Assembly: GCF_000219215.1 (NCBI RefSeq)
Contig: NC_015723.1
Span: forward strand, 1,426,001 to 1,490,000
Reading direction: 5' to 3'
Source of the DNA: Cupriavidus necator N-1
GTDB lineage: Bacteria; Pseudomonadota; Gammaproteobacteria; Burkholderiales; Burkholderiaceae
DNA: 64,000 nt
Position numbers and translations under genes: made by a program
Notes under the pieces: model-generated
Database searches by the model: none
Told to the model about the DNA's origin: nothing
Seen by the model: only the letters and a program-made list of their open reading frames with translations
Part shown: positions 1 through 12,577 of the stretch, in pieces
Numbering within the stretch: position 1 is the stretch's first letter
Layout of the letters: each line of letters opens with the position of its first letter

Positions 1-737
1 GGATGATCTCCAGCCATTCCTGCGGCACCGAGCTGGAGCCGTGCATCACCAGGTGGGTGTCAGGGATCTGCTCATGGATCTCGCGGATGCGGTCCATAGC
101 CAGGATGTCACCGGTGGGCTTGCGCGAGAACTTGTAGGCGCCGTGGCTGGTGCCGATGGCAATCGCCAGCGCATCCACGCCGGTGCGGGCGACAAAGTCG
201 CGCGCCTGGGCCGGGTCGGTCAGCATCATGTCGTGCGACAGCGTGCCCGCCGCGCCCACGCCGTCCTCTTCGCCGGCCTGGCCGGTTTCGAGCGAGCCCA
301 GGCAGCCCAGTTCGCCCTCCACCGACACGCCGATCGCATGCGCCATTTCGCACACGCGCCGCGTGACGTCGACGTTGTAGTCGTAGTCGGACGGGGTCTT
401 CATGTCTTCGCGCAGCGAGCCGTCCATCATCACGCTGGTGAAGCCGGAGCGGATCGAGGCCTGGCAGATCGCCGGGCTGGAGCCGTGGTCCTGGTGCAGC
501 ACGATGGGGATGTCCGGATGGGTCTCGGCCGCGGCCAGCACCATATGGCGCAGGTAAGCCTCGCCGGCGTACTTGCGGGCGCCGGCGGAGGCCTGCAGGA
601 TGACCGGGCTGTCGGTTTCCTCGGCCGCCTCCATGATGGCGTGGATCTGTTCCAGGTTGTTGACGTTGAAAGCCGGCACGCCGTAGCCGAACTCTCCCGC
701 GTGGTCCAGCAGCTGGCGCAAGGAAATGAGTGCCATG
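1..737 (-). CDS. cbbA: Fructose-bisphosphate aldolase, class II (3' end beyond window)
   Basis: Zinc-dependent aldolase that joins glyceraldehyde-3-phosphate and dihydroxyacetone phosphate (and acts on sedoheptulose bisphosphate) in the Calvin cycle; cytoplasmic. The visible 245 residues begin [19 protein letters not shown], contain the class II zinc-site stretch VLHQDHGSS and the downstream TSHGAYKF segment. The gene is cut by the window start, so about 100 C-terminal residues are missing. The start at 737 is preceded by AAAGGAGC at good spacing. It is the last visible gene of the cbb operon, 41 bp after cbbK. Identity is secure; the cbbA name rests on operon context. Confidence 0.95.
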
Positions 738-778
738 ATGAAGCTCCTTTACTGATTGCAGAATCGGTGAGGTCGGGT

Positions 779-2017
779 TCAGGCGGCGCGCTGTGCCAGC
801 ACGGCCAGCGCGGGCAGCGTCTTGCCCTCCAGGAATTCCAGGAACGCACCCCCGCCCGTGGAGATGTAGCCCACGCGGTCGGCAATGCCGTACTTGGCAA
901 TGGCCGCCAGCGTGTCGCCGCCGCCGGCGATCGAGAACGCCTTCGATTCGGCGATGGCCTGGGCCAGCACCCTGGTGCCATTGCCGAACTGGTCGAACTC
1001 GAACACACCCACCGGGCCGTTCCAGACGATGGTGCCGGCGGCCTTGAGTTGCTCGGCCAGCATGGCGGCGGTCTTGGGGCCGATGTCCAGGACCATGTCG
1101 TCGTCGGCCACGTCCTTCACGTCCTTCACGGTAGCCTCGGCGGTGGCGCTGAATTCCTTGGCGCATACGACGTCGACCGGGATCGGCACTGAGGCGCCGC
1201 GGGCAGCCATGATGTCGATGATGGCCCTGGCATCGGCCAGCAGGTCAGGCTCGGCCAGCGACTTGCCGATCTTCAGGCCGGCGGCCAGCATGAAGGTATT
1301 GGCGATGCCGCCGCCGACGATCAGGTTGTCGACCTTGTCGGCCAGCGACTTCAGGATGGTCAGCTTGGTCGAAACCTTGGAGCCCGCCACGATTGCCACC
1401 AGCGGACGCGCCGGCTGGCCCAGCGCCTTGCCCAGCGCGTCGATCTCGGCGGCCAGCAGCGGGCCGGCGCAGGCGATGGGGGCGTACCTGGCGATGCCAT
1501 GCGTGGTCGCCTCGGCACGGTGGGCGGTGCCGAAGGCGTCGTTGACGTAGACATCGCACAGCGCGGCCATCTTCTGCGCCAGCTCGTCGCTGTTCTTCTT
1601 CTCGCCCGTGTTCATGCGGCAGTTTTCCAGCAGCACCACCTGCCCGGGCGGCACCTGGAAGCCGCCCTCGGTCCAGCCGGACAAGAGCGGCACCTGGCGG
1701 CCCAGCAGTTCCGACAGGCGGCGGCCCACCGGTGCCAGGCTGTGGCGCGGGTCGGGCGCGCCCTCCTGCGGCCGGCCCAGGTGCGAGGTGACCATCACCG
1801 CGGCGCCCGCCTGCAGGCAGGCCGCGATGGCAGGCACGGAAGCACGGATGCGGGTGTCGTCGGTGATAGCGCCCGCTGCATCCTGCGGGACGTTGAGGTC
1901 GGCGCGGATAAAGACCCGCTTGCCAGCCAGTCCGCCTGCTGCAAGCAGTGCGGCCAGCGTGTGCGGCGCCGCCGCGGGTTTCGGTTGCGGGTTCGTAGCA
2001 TGGGATAGGCTCATCAT
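779..2017 (-). CDS. cbbK: Phosphoglycerate kinase
   Basis: Phosphorylates 3-phosphoglycerate to 1,3-bisphosphoglycerate with ATP, the first step after Rubisco in the reductive phase. 412 residues, with the substrate-binding RADLNVPQD near residue 40, the SHLGRP motif and the C-terminal GGGDTLAA nucleotide loop. The N-terminus has about 25 extra Ala/Pro-rich residues before the usual start of the family; the upstream AGGTTGCC supports one of the two adjacent ATGs (2017 or 2014). It follows cbbG by 9 bp, so it is certainly in the same transcript. Confidence 0.96.
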   Translation of the reverse strand: MMSLSHATNPQPKPAAAPHTLAALLAAGGLAGKRVFIRADLNVPQDAAGAITDDTRIRASVPAIAACLQAGAAVMVTSHLGRPQEGAPDPRHSLAPVGRRLSELLGRQVPLLSGWTEGGFQVPPGQVVLLENCRMNTGEKKNSDELAQKMAALCDVYVNDAFGTAHRAEATTHGIARYAPIACAGPLLAAEIDALGKALGQPARPLVAIVAGSKVSTKLTILKSLADKVDNLIVGGGIANTFMLAAGLKIGKSLAEPDLLADARAIIDIMAARGASVPIPVDVVCAKEFSATAEATVKDVKDVADDDMVLDIGPKTAAMLAEQLKAAGTIVWNGPVGVFEFDQFGNGTRVLAQAIAESKAFSIAGGGDTLAAIAKYGIADRVGYISTGGGAFLEFLEGKTLPALAVLAQRAA

Positions 2018-2026
2018 GGCAACCTG

Positions 2027-3037
2027 CTAGCGTGCGTGGGCCAGCGCCACCGCGGTATCCAGCATGCGGTTGGAGAAGCCCCATTCGTTGTCATACCAGG
2101 CCGACACCTTGACCAGCGTGCCGTTAACCTTGGTCAGGGTGGCGTCAAAGGTGGACGACGCCGGGTTGTGGTTGAAGTCCACCGAGACCAGCGGCGCGGT
2201 GTTGTAGTCCAGGATGCCCTTGAGCTCGCCTTCAGCGGCTGCCTTCAGGATGCCGTTCACCTCCTCCACCGTGGTGGGCCGCGCCGCCACGAAGGACAGG
2301 TCGACCAGCGACACATTGATGGTCGGCACGCGCACGGCAAAGCCGTCCAGCCGGCCGTCCAGCTCAGGCATCACCAGCCCGACCGCGGCGGCGGCGCCGG
2401 TCTTGGTCGGGATCATCGACATGGTGGCCGAGCGCGCCCGGCGCAGGTCTTCGTGGTAGACGTCGGTCAGCACCTGGTCGTTGGTATAGGAGTGCACCGT
2501 GGTCATCAGGCCGTTCACCACGCCCAGCTTCTCGTGCAGCGGCTTGACCAGCGGCGCCAGGCAGTTGGTGGTGCACGAGGCGTTGGAGATCACCGTGTCG
2601 CTGGCCTTCAGCACGCCGTGGTTGACGCCGTAGACGATGGTGGCGTCCACGTCCTTGCCGCCGGGGGCGGAGATGATCACCTTCTTCGCGCCGCCCTTCA
2701 GGTGGGCCGAGGCCTTTTCCTTGCTGGTGAAGAGCCCGGTGCATTCCATCACCACGTCCACGCCCAGCTCGCCCCACGGCAGCTCGGCCGGGTTGCGCTG
2801 GGCCAGCACGCGGATGCGGTCGCCGTTGACGCGGAAGGCATCGCCGTCGACCGAGACCTCGCCCGGGAAGCGGCCGTGGACGGTGTCGTACTGGGTCAGG
2901 TGCGCATTGGTGGCCGCGTTGCCGAGGTCGTTGATGGCGACGATCTCGATATCGTGCCGCTTGCCGCCTTCATAGTGGGCGCGCAGCACGTTGCGGCCGA
3001 TGCGTCCGTAGCCGTTGATGGCAACCTTGATAGTCAT
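2027..3037 (-). CDS. cbbG: Glyceraldehyde-3-phosphate dehydrogenase
   Basis: Reduces 1,3-bisphosphoglycerate to glyceraldehyde-3-phosphate in the Calvin cycle. 336 residues: NAD(P)-binding [10 protein letters not shown] at the N-terminus, catalytic cysteine in [12 protein letters not shown], and the C-terminal [12 protein letters not shown] typical of the family. The reading frame is open for 20 more codons upstream, but the start at 3037 has AAAGGAGAC seven bases before it and gives the normal N-terminus [11 protein letters not shown]. Lies between cbbZ (59 bp upstream) and cbbK in the cbb operon. Confidence 0.96.
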   Translation of the reverse strand: MTIKVAINGYGRIGRNVLRAHYEGGKRHDIEIVAINDLGNAATNAHLTQYDTVHGRFPGEVSVDGDAFRVNGDRIRVLAQRNPAELPWGELGVDVVMECTGLFTSKEKASAHLKGGAKKVIISAPGGKDVDATIVYGVNHGVLKASDTVISNASCTTNCLAPLVKPLHEKLGVVNGLMTTVHSYTNDQVLTDVYHEDLRRARSATMSMIPTKTGAAAAVGLVMPELDGRLDGFAVRVPTINVSLVDLSFVAARPTTVEEVNGILKAAAEGELKGILDYNTAPLVSVDFNHNPASSTFDATLTKVNGTLVKVSAWYDNEWGFSNRMLDTAVALAHAR

Positions 3038-3096
3038 GCTGTCTCCTTTACTTGTCTTGGTATCCTTGCCCGTCGCGCTGGCGCGCCGGCGCAACA

Positions 3097-3792
3097 TCAG
3101 GCTGCTGGCGCCAGCCGCGCCGGCGTCAGCAGCGCCGGCAACGCCTCCAGCGAGTCGAGCAGCGCGTCGGCGCCCAGCGCCGCGGGCCCGCCGGGCCCGG
3201 CGTAGCCATAGCGCACCAGGCAGACCGGGATGCCGGCCGCGCGCGCCGCCGCCACGTCCACCGCCGAATCCCCCACCAGCACGCCCTGCGCCGGATCGAC
3301 GTCGAGCAGGTTGCAGGCGTGCCGCAGCGGTTCGGGGTCCGGTTTCATCTGCGCGATCGAGTCGCCCGCCACCAGCACTTCCAGGTATTGCGACAACCCG
3401 GTCAGCGCCAGCAGCGGCACCGCCAGCGCGCGCGGCTTGTTGGTGACGCAGGCAAGCCGGTAGCCCTGCCGCCTGAGCGCCTCCAGGCCTGCCTCCACGC
3501 CCGGGAACACCGATCCGAGGCGGCCGTTGGTCTCGGCATAGTGGCGGTGGAACATCGTCACGGCATCGGCAGCCTCAACCTGCGCCGCGAGCCCGGCGGT
3601 CTCGAGCACGCGCCGCACCAGGTTGGGCACCCCGCGGCCGATAAAGCCGGCCACGGTGTCGAACGGCAATGCCGGGCTGCCGAGGTCGGCCAGCATGCGG
3701 TTGGCGGCCTCGACAATGTCGGGCGCGCTGTCGACCAGCGTGCCGTCCAGGTCGATCAGCACCGCGGTGCAGGGCATGGATGTGGTAGCCAT
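3097..3792 (-). CDS. cbbZ: Phosphoglycolate phosphatase (HAD family)
   Basis: Dephosphorylates 2-phosphoglycolate, the product of Rubisco oxygenation, so it starts photorespiratory salvage. 231 residues with HAD motif [13 protein letters not shown] close to the N-terminus, the motif II/III region VTNKPRA, and motif IV GDSAVDV. The start at 3792 (MATTSMP) overlaps the stop of cbbT in an ATGA arrangement, implying translational coupling. The frame stays open upstream into cbbT antiphase sequence, but that extension has no homology to the family. Confidence 0.93.
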   Translation of the reverse strand: MATTSMPCTAVLIDLDGTLVDSAPDIVEAANRMLADLGSPALPFDTVAGFIGRGVPNLVRRVLETAGLAAQVEAADAVTMFHRHYAETNGRLGSVFPGVEAGLEALRRQGYRLACVTNKPRALAVPLLALTGLSQYLEVLVAGDSIAQMKPDPEPLRHACNLLDVDPAQGVLVGDSAVDVAAARAAGIPVCLVRYGYAGPGGPAALGADALLDSLEALPALLTPARLAPAA

Positions 3793-5801
3793 CACGCCTC
3801 CTCCAGCAGCACGCGCGCGGCCGCGGCGACATGCGTCGGGGTCAGGCCGAAGTGCTGGTACAGCGCCTCGGCCGGCGCAGATTCGCCGAAGCTGTCGATG
3901 CCCAGCGCCAGGCCCTGCTCGCCCACCACGCCGCGCCAGAACCAGGTGCCGCCCGCCTCCACGCTGACGCGCGGCAATCCCGGCGGCAGCACGGTGTCCC
4001 GGTACGCCACGTCCTGCGCGTAGAACAGCTCCACGCAGGGCATGGACACCACGCGTGCGGCGATGCCGGCATCGGCCAGGTCCAGTGCCGCGCGCATGGC
4101 GATTTCCACCTCGGAGCCGGTGGCGATCAGCACCACGCGCGGCGCCGGCACATCGCGCAGCACATAGCCGCCTCGCGCAATCTCCGCGCGCTGGGCCGCA
4201 TTGCGCTCGAACGGCATCAGCGCCTGCCGCGACAGCACCAGGCAGCTCGGGCCATCCTCGCGCCGCAGCGCGGCCAGCCACGCATACGCGGTCTCGGCGC
4301 CGTCGCAGGGACGCCAGACCTGGTTGTTGGGGATCAGCCGCAGGCTGGCGGCGTGTTCCACCGGCTGGTGGGTGGGACCGTCCTCGCCCAGCCCGATCGA
4401 GTCATGGGTCAGCACGTGGACCACGCGCAGGCGCATCAGCGCCGCCATGCGGATGGCATTGCGCGAATAGTCCGAGAAGGTCATGAAGGTGCCGCCGTAG
4501 GGGATCAGCCCCCCATGCAGCGCAATGCCGTTCATGGCGGCGGCCATGCCGAACTCACGCACGCCATAGCTCACGTAGTTGCCATGCCCGGCATGGTTGA
4601 CCCAGACCGATGCCTTGACATTGGTCAGGTTGGAGCCGGTCAGGTCGGCCGAGCCGCCCAGCAGCTCGGGCAAGGCGGGCGTGAGCGCCTCCAGGCACAG
4701 CTGCGATGCCTTGCGCGTGGCGATCTTGCCTTGCAGCGGCGACGGCGCGTCCAGCAACGCCAGCAGCTCGGCATCGAAGCCTTGCGGCAGGCGGCCCTTG
4801 ACGCGGCGCACGAACTCCTCGGCCAGTTCGGGGTGCGCGGCGCAATAGCTGACGAAGCGCGCCTCCCATTCGGCCTCGCGCGCGGCGCCTTGCGCGCGTG
4901 CGTCCCAGGCGTCGGCGACATCCGCCGGCACCGTGAAGGGCTCGGCTTCCCAGCCCAGCGCGGTGCGCATGGCGGCGATCTCCGGCGCGCCCAGCGGGGC
5001 GCCATGCACATCGTGGCCGCCGGCCTTGGCGGGCGCGCCCTTGCCGATCACGGTGCGGCAGCAGATCAGCGTGGGCCGGTCGCGCTCGGCCTTGGCCTCG
5101 TGCAGCGCAGCGTCGATGGCCTGCACATCGTGCCCGTCGACGGCAATCACATGCCAGCCGTAGGCGGCAAAGCGCTTCGGGGTGTCGTCGGCAAACCAGC
5201 CGGCCACCTCGCCGTCGATGGAGATGCCGTTGTCGTCGTACAGGCAGATCAGCTTGCCCAGCCTGAGCGTTCCCGCCAGCGAGCAGGCCTCGTGGCTGAG
5301 GCCTTCCATCAGGCAGCCATCGCCAAGGAAGACGTAGGTGTGATGGTCGACGATGTCGAAGCCGGGCCGGTTGAAGGTGGCAGCCAGCAGCTTCTCCGCC
5401 AGCGCCATGCCGACGGCATTGGCCAGGCCCTGCCCCAGCGGCCCGGTGGTGGTTTCCACGCCCGGCGTCACGCCAAGCTCCGGATGGCCGGGCGTGGCCG
5501 CGTGCAGCTGGCGGAACTGGCGCAGCTGCGACATCGGCAGGTCATAGCCGGTCAGGTGCAGCAGTGCGTACTGCAGCATGGATGCATGGCCGTTGGACAG
5601 CACGAAGCGGTCACGGTCGGGCCAGGCCGGGTTGGCCGGGTTGTGGCGCAGGTGGCGCCGCCACAGCACTTCGGCCATCTCGGCCATGCCCATGGGAGCG
5701 CCGGGGTGGCCGGACTTGGCCTGCTCCACCGCGTCGGCGGCCAGGAAGCGCAGCGCATTGGCACAGCGCGCTGCGGAATCGATGCGTTCTGGGGCGTTCA
5801 T
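3792..5801 (-). CDS. cbbT: Transketolase
   Basis: Thiamine-diphosphate enzyme that moves two-carbon units between sugar phosphates in the regeneration phase of the Calvin cycle. 669 residues, full length. The substrate-binding [10 protein letters not shown] lies near residue 35, the TPP/Mg motif is GDGCLMEG followed by [10 protein letters not shown], and the pyrimidine domain carries [15 protein letters not shown]. The start at 5801 (MNAPERID) is followed by the usual family N-terminus. Its stop overlaps the cbbZ start. Confidence 0.96.
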   Translation of the reverse strand: MNAPERIDSAARCANALRFLAADAVEQAKSGHPGAPMGMAEMAEVLWRRHLRHNPANPAWPDRDRFVLSNGHASMLQYALLHLTGYDLPMSQLRQFRQLHAATPGHPELGVTPGVETTTGPLGQGLANAVGMALAEKLLAATFNRPGFDIVDHHTYVFLGDGCLMEGLSHEACSLAGTLRLGKLICLYDDNGISIDGEVAGWFADDTPKRFAAYGWHVIAVDGHDVQAIDAALHEAKAERDRPTLICCRTVIGKGAPAKAGGHDVHGAPLGAPEIAAMRTALGWEAEPFTVPADVADAWDARAQGAAREAEWEARFVSYCAAHPELAEEFVRRVKGRLPQGFDAELLALLDAPSPLQGKIATRKASQLCLEALTPALPELLGGSADLTGSNLTNVKASVWVNHAGHGNYVSYGVREFGMAAAMNGIALHGGLIPYGGTFMTFSDYSRNAIRMAALMRLRVVHVLTHDSIGLGEDGPTHQPVEHAASLRLIPNNQVWRPCDGAETAYAWLAALRREDGPSCLVLSRQALMPFERNAAQRAEIARGGYVLRDVPAPRVVLIATGSEVEIAMRAALDLADAGIAARVVSMPCVELFYAQDVAYRDTVLPPGLPRVSVEAGGTWFWRGVVGEQGLALGIDSFGESAPAEALYQHFGLTPTHVAAAARVLLEEA

Positions 5802-5841
5802 TCAGAAGATCCTCGCGAGTCGGCGTTTCACGGTCGGGTCC

Positions 5842-6720
5842 TTACAGCGCGGCGCGCTTGCGGCGCTCCATCATGCGCAGCACGAAGGGCGTGAAGATCA
5901 GCTGCATGGCCAGTTCCATCTTGCCGCCGGGCACCACGATGGTGTTGGCGCGCGACATGAAGGAGTCGTGGATCATGCTAAGCAGGTACTGGAAGTCGAT
6001 CCCCTTCGGATTGGCAAAGCGGATCACCACCATGCTTTCATCGGGCGCGGGGATTTCGCGCGAGATAAAGGGGTTGGACGTATCCACGCACGGCACGCGC
6101 TGGAAGTTCACATGCGTGCGCGAGAACTGCGGGCAGATGTAGTTCACGTAGTCCGGCATGCGGCGCAGGATGGTGTCGGTCACGGCCTCCGTCGAATAGC
6201 CGCGCTGCTTCTTGTCGCGCCAGAGCTTCTGGATCCATTCCAGGTTGATGACCGGCACCACGCCGATCAGCAGGTTGGGATACTGCGCGACATTGACCGT
6301 GTCGGTGACCACGCCGCCGTGCAGACCTTCATAGAACAGCAGGTCGGTATCGGCCGGCAGCGGCTCCCACTGGGTGAAGGTGCCGGGTTCCTGCCCAAAC
6401 GGCGCCGCCTCCTCCGGGCTATGCAGGTAGTGCCGGTGCACGCCCGTGCCGGTTTCGGCATAGGAGCGGAACAGGTTCTCCAGCTCGCCGAACAGGTTGT
6501 TCTCCTCGCCGAAGTGGCTGAAGTTCATATTGCCGGTGCGCTCGGCCTCGGCCATCTTGACCTTCATCTCGGCGCGGTCGTAGCGGTGGAAGCTGTCGCC
6601 TTCGATCACCACTGACTTCACGCCCTCGCGGCGGAAAATGTTCTCGAAGGTACGGGTCACCGACGTGGTACCGGCGCCCGAGGAGCCGGTGATGGCGATA
6701 ATGGGATAACGTTCTGACAT
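5842..6720 (-). CDS. cbbP: Phosphoribulokinase
   Basis: Makes ribulose-1,5-bisphosphate from ribulose-5-phosphate and ATP; one of the two enzymes unique to the Calvin cycle. 292 residues, the usual length of the proteobacterial class I enzyme. The P-loop ITGSSGAGTTS is at residues 9-19, followed by the DSFHRYDR stretch that binds substrate. The start at 6720 is preceded by GAGGTG, and the stop of cbbF lies 11 bp upstream. Members of this class are usually NADH-activated octamers (family knowledge, not visible here). Confidence 0.97.
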   Translation of the reverse strand: MSERYPIIAITGSSGAGTTSVTRTFENIFRREGVKSVVIEGDSFHRYDRAEMKVKMAEAERTGNMNFSHFGEENNLFGELENLFRSYAETGTGVHRHYLHSPEEAAPFGQEPGTFTQWEPLPADTDLLFYEGLHGGVVTDTVNVAQYPNLLIGVVPVINLEWIQKLWRDKKQRGYSTEAVTDTILRRMPDYVNYICPQFSRTHVNFQRVPCVDTSNPFISREIPAPDESMVVIRFANPKGIDFQYLLSMIHDSFMSRANTIVVPGGKMELAMQLIFTPFVLRMMERRKRAAL

Positions 6721-6731
6721 GGCCAGGCACC

Positions 6732-7826
6732 TCAGGCAGACGCGCGGAACAGGCTGCGCTCGTTGAACAGGGGACTCGGAAGGTCGGGATCGGTCTGGTC
6801 GGTGTGGTAGCCCTCGATCCGTTCCACTTCATTGCGCGAGCCGAAGATCACGCCGATGCGCTGGTGCAGCGCGCCCGGCGCCACCGACATCAGCGTCTGG
6901 CGGCCCGTGCTGGCGCGCCCGCCGGCCTGCTCCATCAGGAAGGCGATCGGGTTGGCCTCATACAGCAGGCGCAGGCGGCCCGGCTTGGCGGGATCCTTGG
7001 AGTCGCGCGGGTACATGAAGACGCCGCCACGCATCAGAATGCGGTGCGCCTCGGCCACCATCGACGCGATCCAGCGCATATTGAAATCCTTGCCGCGCGG
7101 CCCGCTCTTGCCGGCCATGCACTCGGCGATATAGCGCTGCACCGGCGCTTCCCAGAAGCGGCTGTTCGACGCGTTGATGGCGAATTCCTGAGTATCGGCC
7201 GGCACCCGCAGGTTGGGGTGCGTCAGGAAAAATTCGCCCAGGTTGGGATCGAGCGTGAAGCCGTTGACGCCATTGCCGACGGTCAGCACCAGCATGGTGG
7301 TAGGACCGTAGAGCGCATAGCCGGCCGCCACCTGGGCGCTGCCGGCCTGCAGGAAATCCTGCTCGGTCACGGCACTTGCACCCTCCGGGGCGCGCAGCAC
7401 CGAGAAGATGCTGCCCACCGAGACATTGACGTCGATGTTGGATGAGCCGTCGAGCGGATCGAACACCAGCAGGTACTTGCCACGCGGGTAATGTTCCGGG
7501 ATCTGGTAAGGCGCCTCCATCTCCTCCGACGCCATGCCGGCCAGGTACCCGCCCCACTCGTTGACGCGCAGGAAGGTGGTATTGCTCAGCACGTCCAGCT
7601 TCTGCTGGATTTCGCCCTGCACGTTGACGGCCCCTGCTTCTCCAGCTTGATTGCTGGCCTTGCCGTGCAAGCCCCCCAGCGCGCCGAAGGCAACCGCGCG
7701 CGCAATTTCCTTGCAGGCCATGGCGACGTTGAGAATCAGGCCGTTGAAGCCGCCGCTGGCATCCGGATAGCGGCGGCGTTCCTCGATCAGGAACTGCGTC
7801 AGGGTCATCCTTTGGACTTCAGGCAT
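6732..7826 (-). CDS. cbbF: Fructose-1,6-bisphosphatase, class I
   Basis: Removes the 1-phosphate of fructose-1,6-bisphosphate (and probably sedoheptulose-1,7-bisphosphate) in the regeneration phase. 364 residues. The metal-binding motif [11 protein letters not shown] is near residue 120, and the C-terminal [17 protein letters not shown] stretch is typical of class I. The start at 7826 (MPEVQRMTL) has TAGGAGACCTGTC upstream, favouring it over the internal ATG at 7808. It sits between cbbE and cbbP. Confidence 0.96.
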   Translation of the reverse strand: MPEVQRMTLTQFLIEERRRYPDASGGFNGLILNVAMACKEIARAVAFGALGGLHGKASNQAGEAGAVNVQGEIQQKLDVLSNTTFLRVNEWGGYLAGMASEEMEAPYQIPEHYPRGKYLLVFDPLDGSSNIDVNVSVGSIFSVLRAPEGASAVTEQDFLQAGSAQVAAGYALYGPTTMLVLTVGNGVNGFTLDPNLGEFFLTHPNLRVPADTQEFAINASNSRFWEAPVQRYIAECMAGKSGPRGKDFNMRWIASMVAEAHRILMRGGVFMYPRDSKDPAKPGRLRLLYEANPIAFLMEQAGGRASTGRQTLMSVAPGALHQRIGVIFGSRNEVERIEGYHTDQTDPDLPSPLFNERSLFRASA

Positions 7827-7883
7827 GACAGGTCTCCTATAGATTGGCTATGTGTTCTTGTGTAGTGCCGGTGCGGGTGGCCG

Positions 7884-8609
7884 CTATGTGATCGTGGCCG
7901 CCTCGCGCAAGCGGCGCAGGATGCTCCAGTAGCCGCCGTCGGCATCGGGCGCGCCGAACACGGCGCTGCCGGCCACGAAGGTGTCGGCGCCCGCGCGGGC
8001 GATCCCGGCAATGTTGTCGGCCTTGACGCCGCCGTCGATCTCCAGCCAGACCGGCCGCCCGCCGGCGTCCACCTGCCGGTCGATGCGCGCGCGTGCCTGG
8101 CGCACCTTGTCCAGCACGCCCGGAATGAAGGCCTGGCCGCCGAAGCCCGGGTTCACGCTCATCAGCAGCACCAGGTCGAGCTTGTCCAGCGTATGGTCCA
8201 GCCAGCCCAGCGGCGTGGCCGGGTTGAGCACCAGGCCGGCCTTGCAGCCGTGGTCGCGAATCAGGCCGATGGTGCGATCGACATGGCGGCTCGCCTCCGG
8301 GTGGAAGCTGATGATGTTGGCGCCGGCCTTGGCAAACAGCGGGATCAGCGCGTCGACCGGTTCCACCATCAGGTGCACGTCGATGGGGATGGAAACCAGC
8401 GGCCGGATCGCCTCGCACACCAGCGGGCCGATGGTCAGGTTGGGCACATAGTGGTTGTCCATCACATCGAAGTGCACCAGGTCTGCACCGCCGGCCTCGA
8501 TCGCACACACCTCTTCGCCCAGGCGCGCGAAATCGGCCGACAGGATGGAGGGCGCCAGGCGGATGGCACGCAGGCTGCCATGGCCGGTGTTGGTTTCAGT
8601 GGCATGCAT
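7884..8609 (-). CDS. cbbE: Ribulose-phosphate 3-epimerase
   Basis: Interconverts ribulose-5-phosphate and xylulose-5-phosphate, feeding the phosphoribulokinase step. 241 residues of the TIM-barrel epimerase family: [18 protein letters not shown] at the N-terminus, [10 protein letters not shown] metal-ligand motif, DVHLMVE, and SVNPGFGGQ in the C-terminal half. The first about 15 residues ([13 protein letters not shown]) exceed the usual start; no better internal start is visible. The cbbY stop lies 1 bp upstream of this gene, so the two are tightly linked. Confidence 0.95.
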   Translation of the reverse strand: MHATETNTGHGSLRAIRLAPSILSADFARLGEEVCAIEAGGADLVHFDVMDNHYVPNLTIGPLVCEAIRPLVSIPIDVHLMVEPVDALIPLFAKAGANIISFHPEASRHVDRTIGLIRDHGCKAGLVLNPATPLGWLDHTLDKLDLVLLMSVNPGFGGQAFIPGVLDKVRQARARIDRQVDAGGRPVWLEIDGGVKADNIAGIARAGADTFVAGSAVFGAPDADGGYWSILRRLREAATIT

Positions 8610-8610
8610 G

Positions 8611-9375
8611 TCAGGTCGCCTCGATCAGGGTGCCGTGGTGCCAGGCGCGCAACGCGGCAAGGTCGGCCCAGCGGTGCGCCGCGCCGGGCACGTGCTGGGG
8701 CATGGGTTCGCCGGGGTCGCCAAGATGCGGCAGCACCAGCAGCGCGCCCTCGAAGGAGTCCTGCCCGCTGAACGCGGTGGGCGTGACCACAGTGGGGATA
8801 CCGGCGGCCCGGGCAGCGCGCAGGCCGTTCTCCGAGTCCTCGATCGCCAGGCAGTCACCGCCTTGCAGGCCGAGCCGCTCCAGCACGGCCAGGTAGACAT
8901 CGGGCGCCGGCTTCTTGATGGCCGTGGTGCCGGCGTCGCCGATGGCGGCAAAGCGACGGCGCCAGTCCGCGCCAAGCGGCGCCTGCAGCAGCGCGTCGAG
9001 GTTGGCCGGCGTGGTGGTGGTGGCTATCGCGAGCGGGAGCCCTGCCTTGCCGGCCTCGGCGATCAGGCGGGCGATGCCCGGGCGCAGCGGCAGGCCGCCC
9101 GCGCCCACGCGCTCGGCATAGTGGCGGGTCTTGATGGCGTGCACGGCGTCGATGGTTTCCTTCACCTTGCAGCCACGGGCCTCTTCCGGGTCGACCATGC
9201 GCCAGTAATGCATCAGGCGTTCCTTGCCGCCGGCCACCTTGAGCAGCCGCGTGTAGAGCGGCGCGTCCCAGTGCCAGTCCAGGCCGACCTCGGCGAAGGC
9301 GGCATTGAAGGCTTGCAGGTGCGCGCTCTCGGTATCGGCCAGCGTGCCGTCGACATCGAAAATCAGGGCTTGCAT
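8611..9375 (-). CDS. cbbY: CbbY HAD phosphatase (xylulose-1,5-bisphosphate phosphatase)
   Basis: HAD-superfamily phosphatase. Family members remove the misfire product xylulose-1,5-bisphosphate, an inhibitor of Rubisco, turning it into xylulose-5-phosphate. 254 residues with motif [15 protein letters not shown] at the N-terminus, the cap-domain insertion, motif II IATTTT, motif [11 protein letters not shown] and motif [12 protein letters not shown]. Placed between cbbX and cbbE with 3-bp and 1-bp gaps. The conserved partnership with CbbX supports a Rubisco-maintenance role. Confidence 0.94.
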   Translation of the reverse strand: MQALIFDVDGTLADTESAHLQAFNAAFAEVGLDWHWDAPLYTRLLKVAGGKERLMHYWRMVDPEEARGCKVKETIDAVHAIKTRHYAERVGAGGLPLRPGIARLIAEAGKAGLPLAIATTTTPANLDALLQAPLGADWRRRFAAIGDAGTTAIKKPAPDVYLAVLERLGLQGGDCLAIEDSENGLRAARAAGIPTVVTPTAFSGQDSFEGALLVLPHLGDPGEPMPQHVPGAAHRWADLAALRAWHHGTLIEAT

Positions 9376-9378
9376 GGT

Positions 9379-10320
9379 TTACTCCTTGGCCGGGGCCTGT
9401 GCGTCCGGCCCAGCCTTCGAAAACACGCGGCTGGCCAGCAAGTCAGACGCCGTGATGGTGGTCAGGGTACGGTCGTCGACAACCGTGCCGGCATCGTCCA
9501 GCAGGCGCGAGGCATGGCGCAGCCGCGCGCGGTCCAGCGCATTGCGCACGCTGCGGGCATTGGCAAAATGCGGCTGCGCCATGCGCCGGGCCAGGTAGTC
9601 GGCAAACACGGCCCGGCTCTGGTCGTCGAAGCGGTATTGCATCTCGGCCAGCATCAGGTCGGCGATCTGGCGCAGCTCGTCGAGCTGGTAGTCAGGGAAA
9701 TCGACATGGTGGGCAACGCGCGAGGACATGCCCGGGTTGGACTCGAAGAAGCGGTCCATGCGGTCCTTGTAGCCGGCCAGGATCACCACCAGGTCGTCGC
9801 GGTTGTTCTCCATCACCTGCAGCAGGATCTCGATGGCCTCCTGGCCGTAGTCGCGCTCGTTCTCCGGGCGGTAGAGGTAGTAGGCCTCGTCGATGAAGAG
9901 CACCCCGCCCATGGCCTTCTTCAGGATCTCCTTGGTCTTGGGTGCGGTGTGGCCGATGTACTGGCCGACCAGGTCGTCGCGGGTCACCGCCACCAGGTGG
10001 CCACGGCGCACGTAGCCCAGCTGGTGCAGGATCTGCGCCATGCGCATGGCCACGGTGGTCTTGCCGGTGCCGGGATTGCCGGTGAAGCACATATGCAGGC
10101 TGGGCGCACCGGCGCTGAAGCCGCGCGCGGCGCGCAGCTTGTCCACCAGCAGCAAGGCGGCGATATCGCGGATACGCGCTTTCACCGGCTTCAGTCCGAT
10201 CAGCTCGCGGTCAAGCTGGGCCAGCAGCTCGGTGATGCCCGAGCTGGCCAGCGACTCGGCCAGCGATCCGGCCGGAGCGGCTGGCGGCTGCAGCGGTGCG
10301 GTCGTTTCAGGTGCGGACAT
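9379..10320 (-). CDS. cbbX: CbbX AAA+ Rubisco activase (red type)
   Basis: Hexameric AAA+ ATPase that remodels form IC Rubisco to release tight-binding sugar phosphates, pulling on the extended RbcL C-terminus. 313 residues from the start at 10320 (MSAPETTAP). Walker A is [13 protein letters not shown], Walker B is [13 protein letters not shown], and the second-region [14 protein letters not shown] stretch follows. An ATG seven codons further upstream (10341) exists, but CACGGAG lies at proper distance only for 10320. Located between cbbS and cbbY, as in other red-type operons. Confidence 0.95.
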   Translation of the reverse strand: MSAPETTAPLQPPAAPAGSLAESLASSGITELLAQLDRELIGLKPVKARIRDIAALLLVDKLRAARGFSAGAPSLHMCFTGNPGTGKTTVAMRMAQILHQLGYVRRGHLVAVTRDDLVGQYIGHTAPKTKEILKKAMGGVLFIDEAYYLYRPENERDYGQEAIEILLQVMENNRDDLVVILAGYKDRMDRFFESNPGMSSRVAHHVDFPDYQLDELRQIADLMLAEMQYRFDDQSRAVFADYLARRMAQPHFANARSVRNALDRARLRHASRLLDDAGTVVDDRTLTTITASDLLASRVFSKAGPDAQAPAKE

Positions 10321-10472
10321 GGCAGGCTCCGTGAGGATCATTCGAGCATCCGGCTCGAAGATTCGAGGCGCAGCTCCCCCCGGTGCGCGGCCTTGCGGCA
10401 GCGCAACCGTGGGATTGCACAGTCAGGAAAAGCGCCGGCGGCAGCGCCGCGCGGCGGTTCAGCCGGCGCCGC

Positions 10473-10892
10473 TCAGTAGCGGCTGCCCTCGGGGCGTGCC
10501 TGCACGGCGTAGCTCTCGATCGAGTAGCGCATGGTGCGGCCGGGCTCTTCCTGGCGCACCAGGCGGAAGCCGGGCTCGTCCGCAGGACGGTTGACGATGA
10601 ACGACATCACCACCGACTCTACCGTATGCGTCGAATCGAAAGCCGTGACGCGGATGTAGTGGTTGGGGAAGGTGCTGCGCGCGTTGTTGATCTCCAGCAG
10701 GATGCCGGCGGCATCGCGCAGGTCGAACATCGGCAGGCCGAACATCTCCCAGTAGGTATTGCGCGGATGCGGGTCGTCGGTGTACTCGATGCCGACCGCC
10801 CAGCCCTGGTTCAGGCAGTATTCAAGCTGGCTGGTGATCTGCGCGTCGGTGAGGTCGGGCAGGAAAGAGAAAGTGCCTTGAGTAATACGCAT
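10473..10892 (-). CDS. cbbS: Rubisco small subunit (form IC)
   Basis: Small subunit of the L8S8 ribulose-1,5-bisphosphate carboxylase. 139 residues, with the N-terminal MRITQGTFSFLPDLTD and the YWEMFGLPMFD segment of red-type small subunits, plus the C-terminal extension that forms the beta-hairpins of form IC/ID enzymes. The start at 10892 is preceded by CGAGAGGAC. The longer open frame (to 10946) runs back into the cbbL spacer and is not used by the family. Lies 57 bp after cbbL. Confidence 0.97.
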   Translation of the reverse strand: MRITQGTFSFLPDLTDAQITSQLEYCLNQGWAVGIEYTDDPHPRNTYWEMFGLPMFDLRDAAGILLEINNARSTFPNHYIRVTAFDSTHTVESVVMSFIVNRPADEPGFRLVRQEEPGRTMRYSIESYAVQARPEGSRY

Positions 10893-10949
10893 GATGTCCT
10901 CTCGTTCTTTGGGTTCGCTCGTCGTGCTTTGGTGGCGTCTCGCCAAGGC

Positions 10950-12577
<1,628 letters not shown>
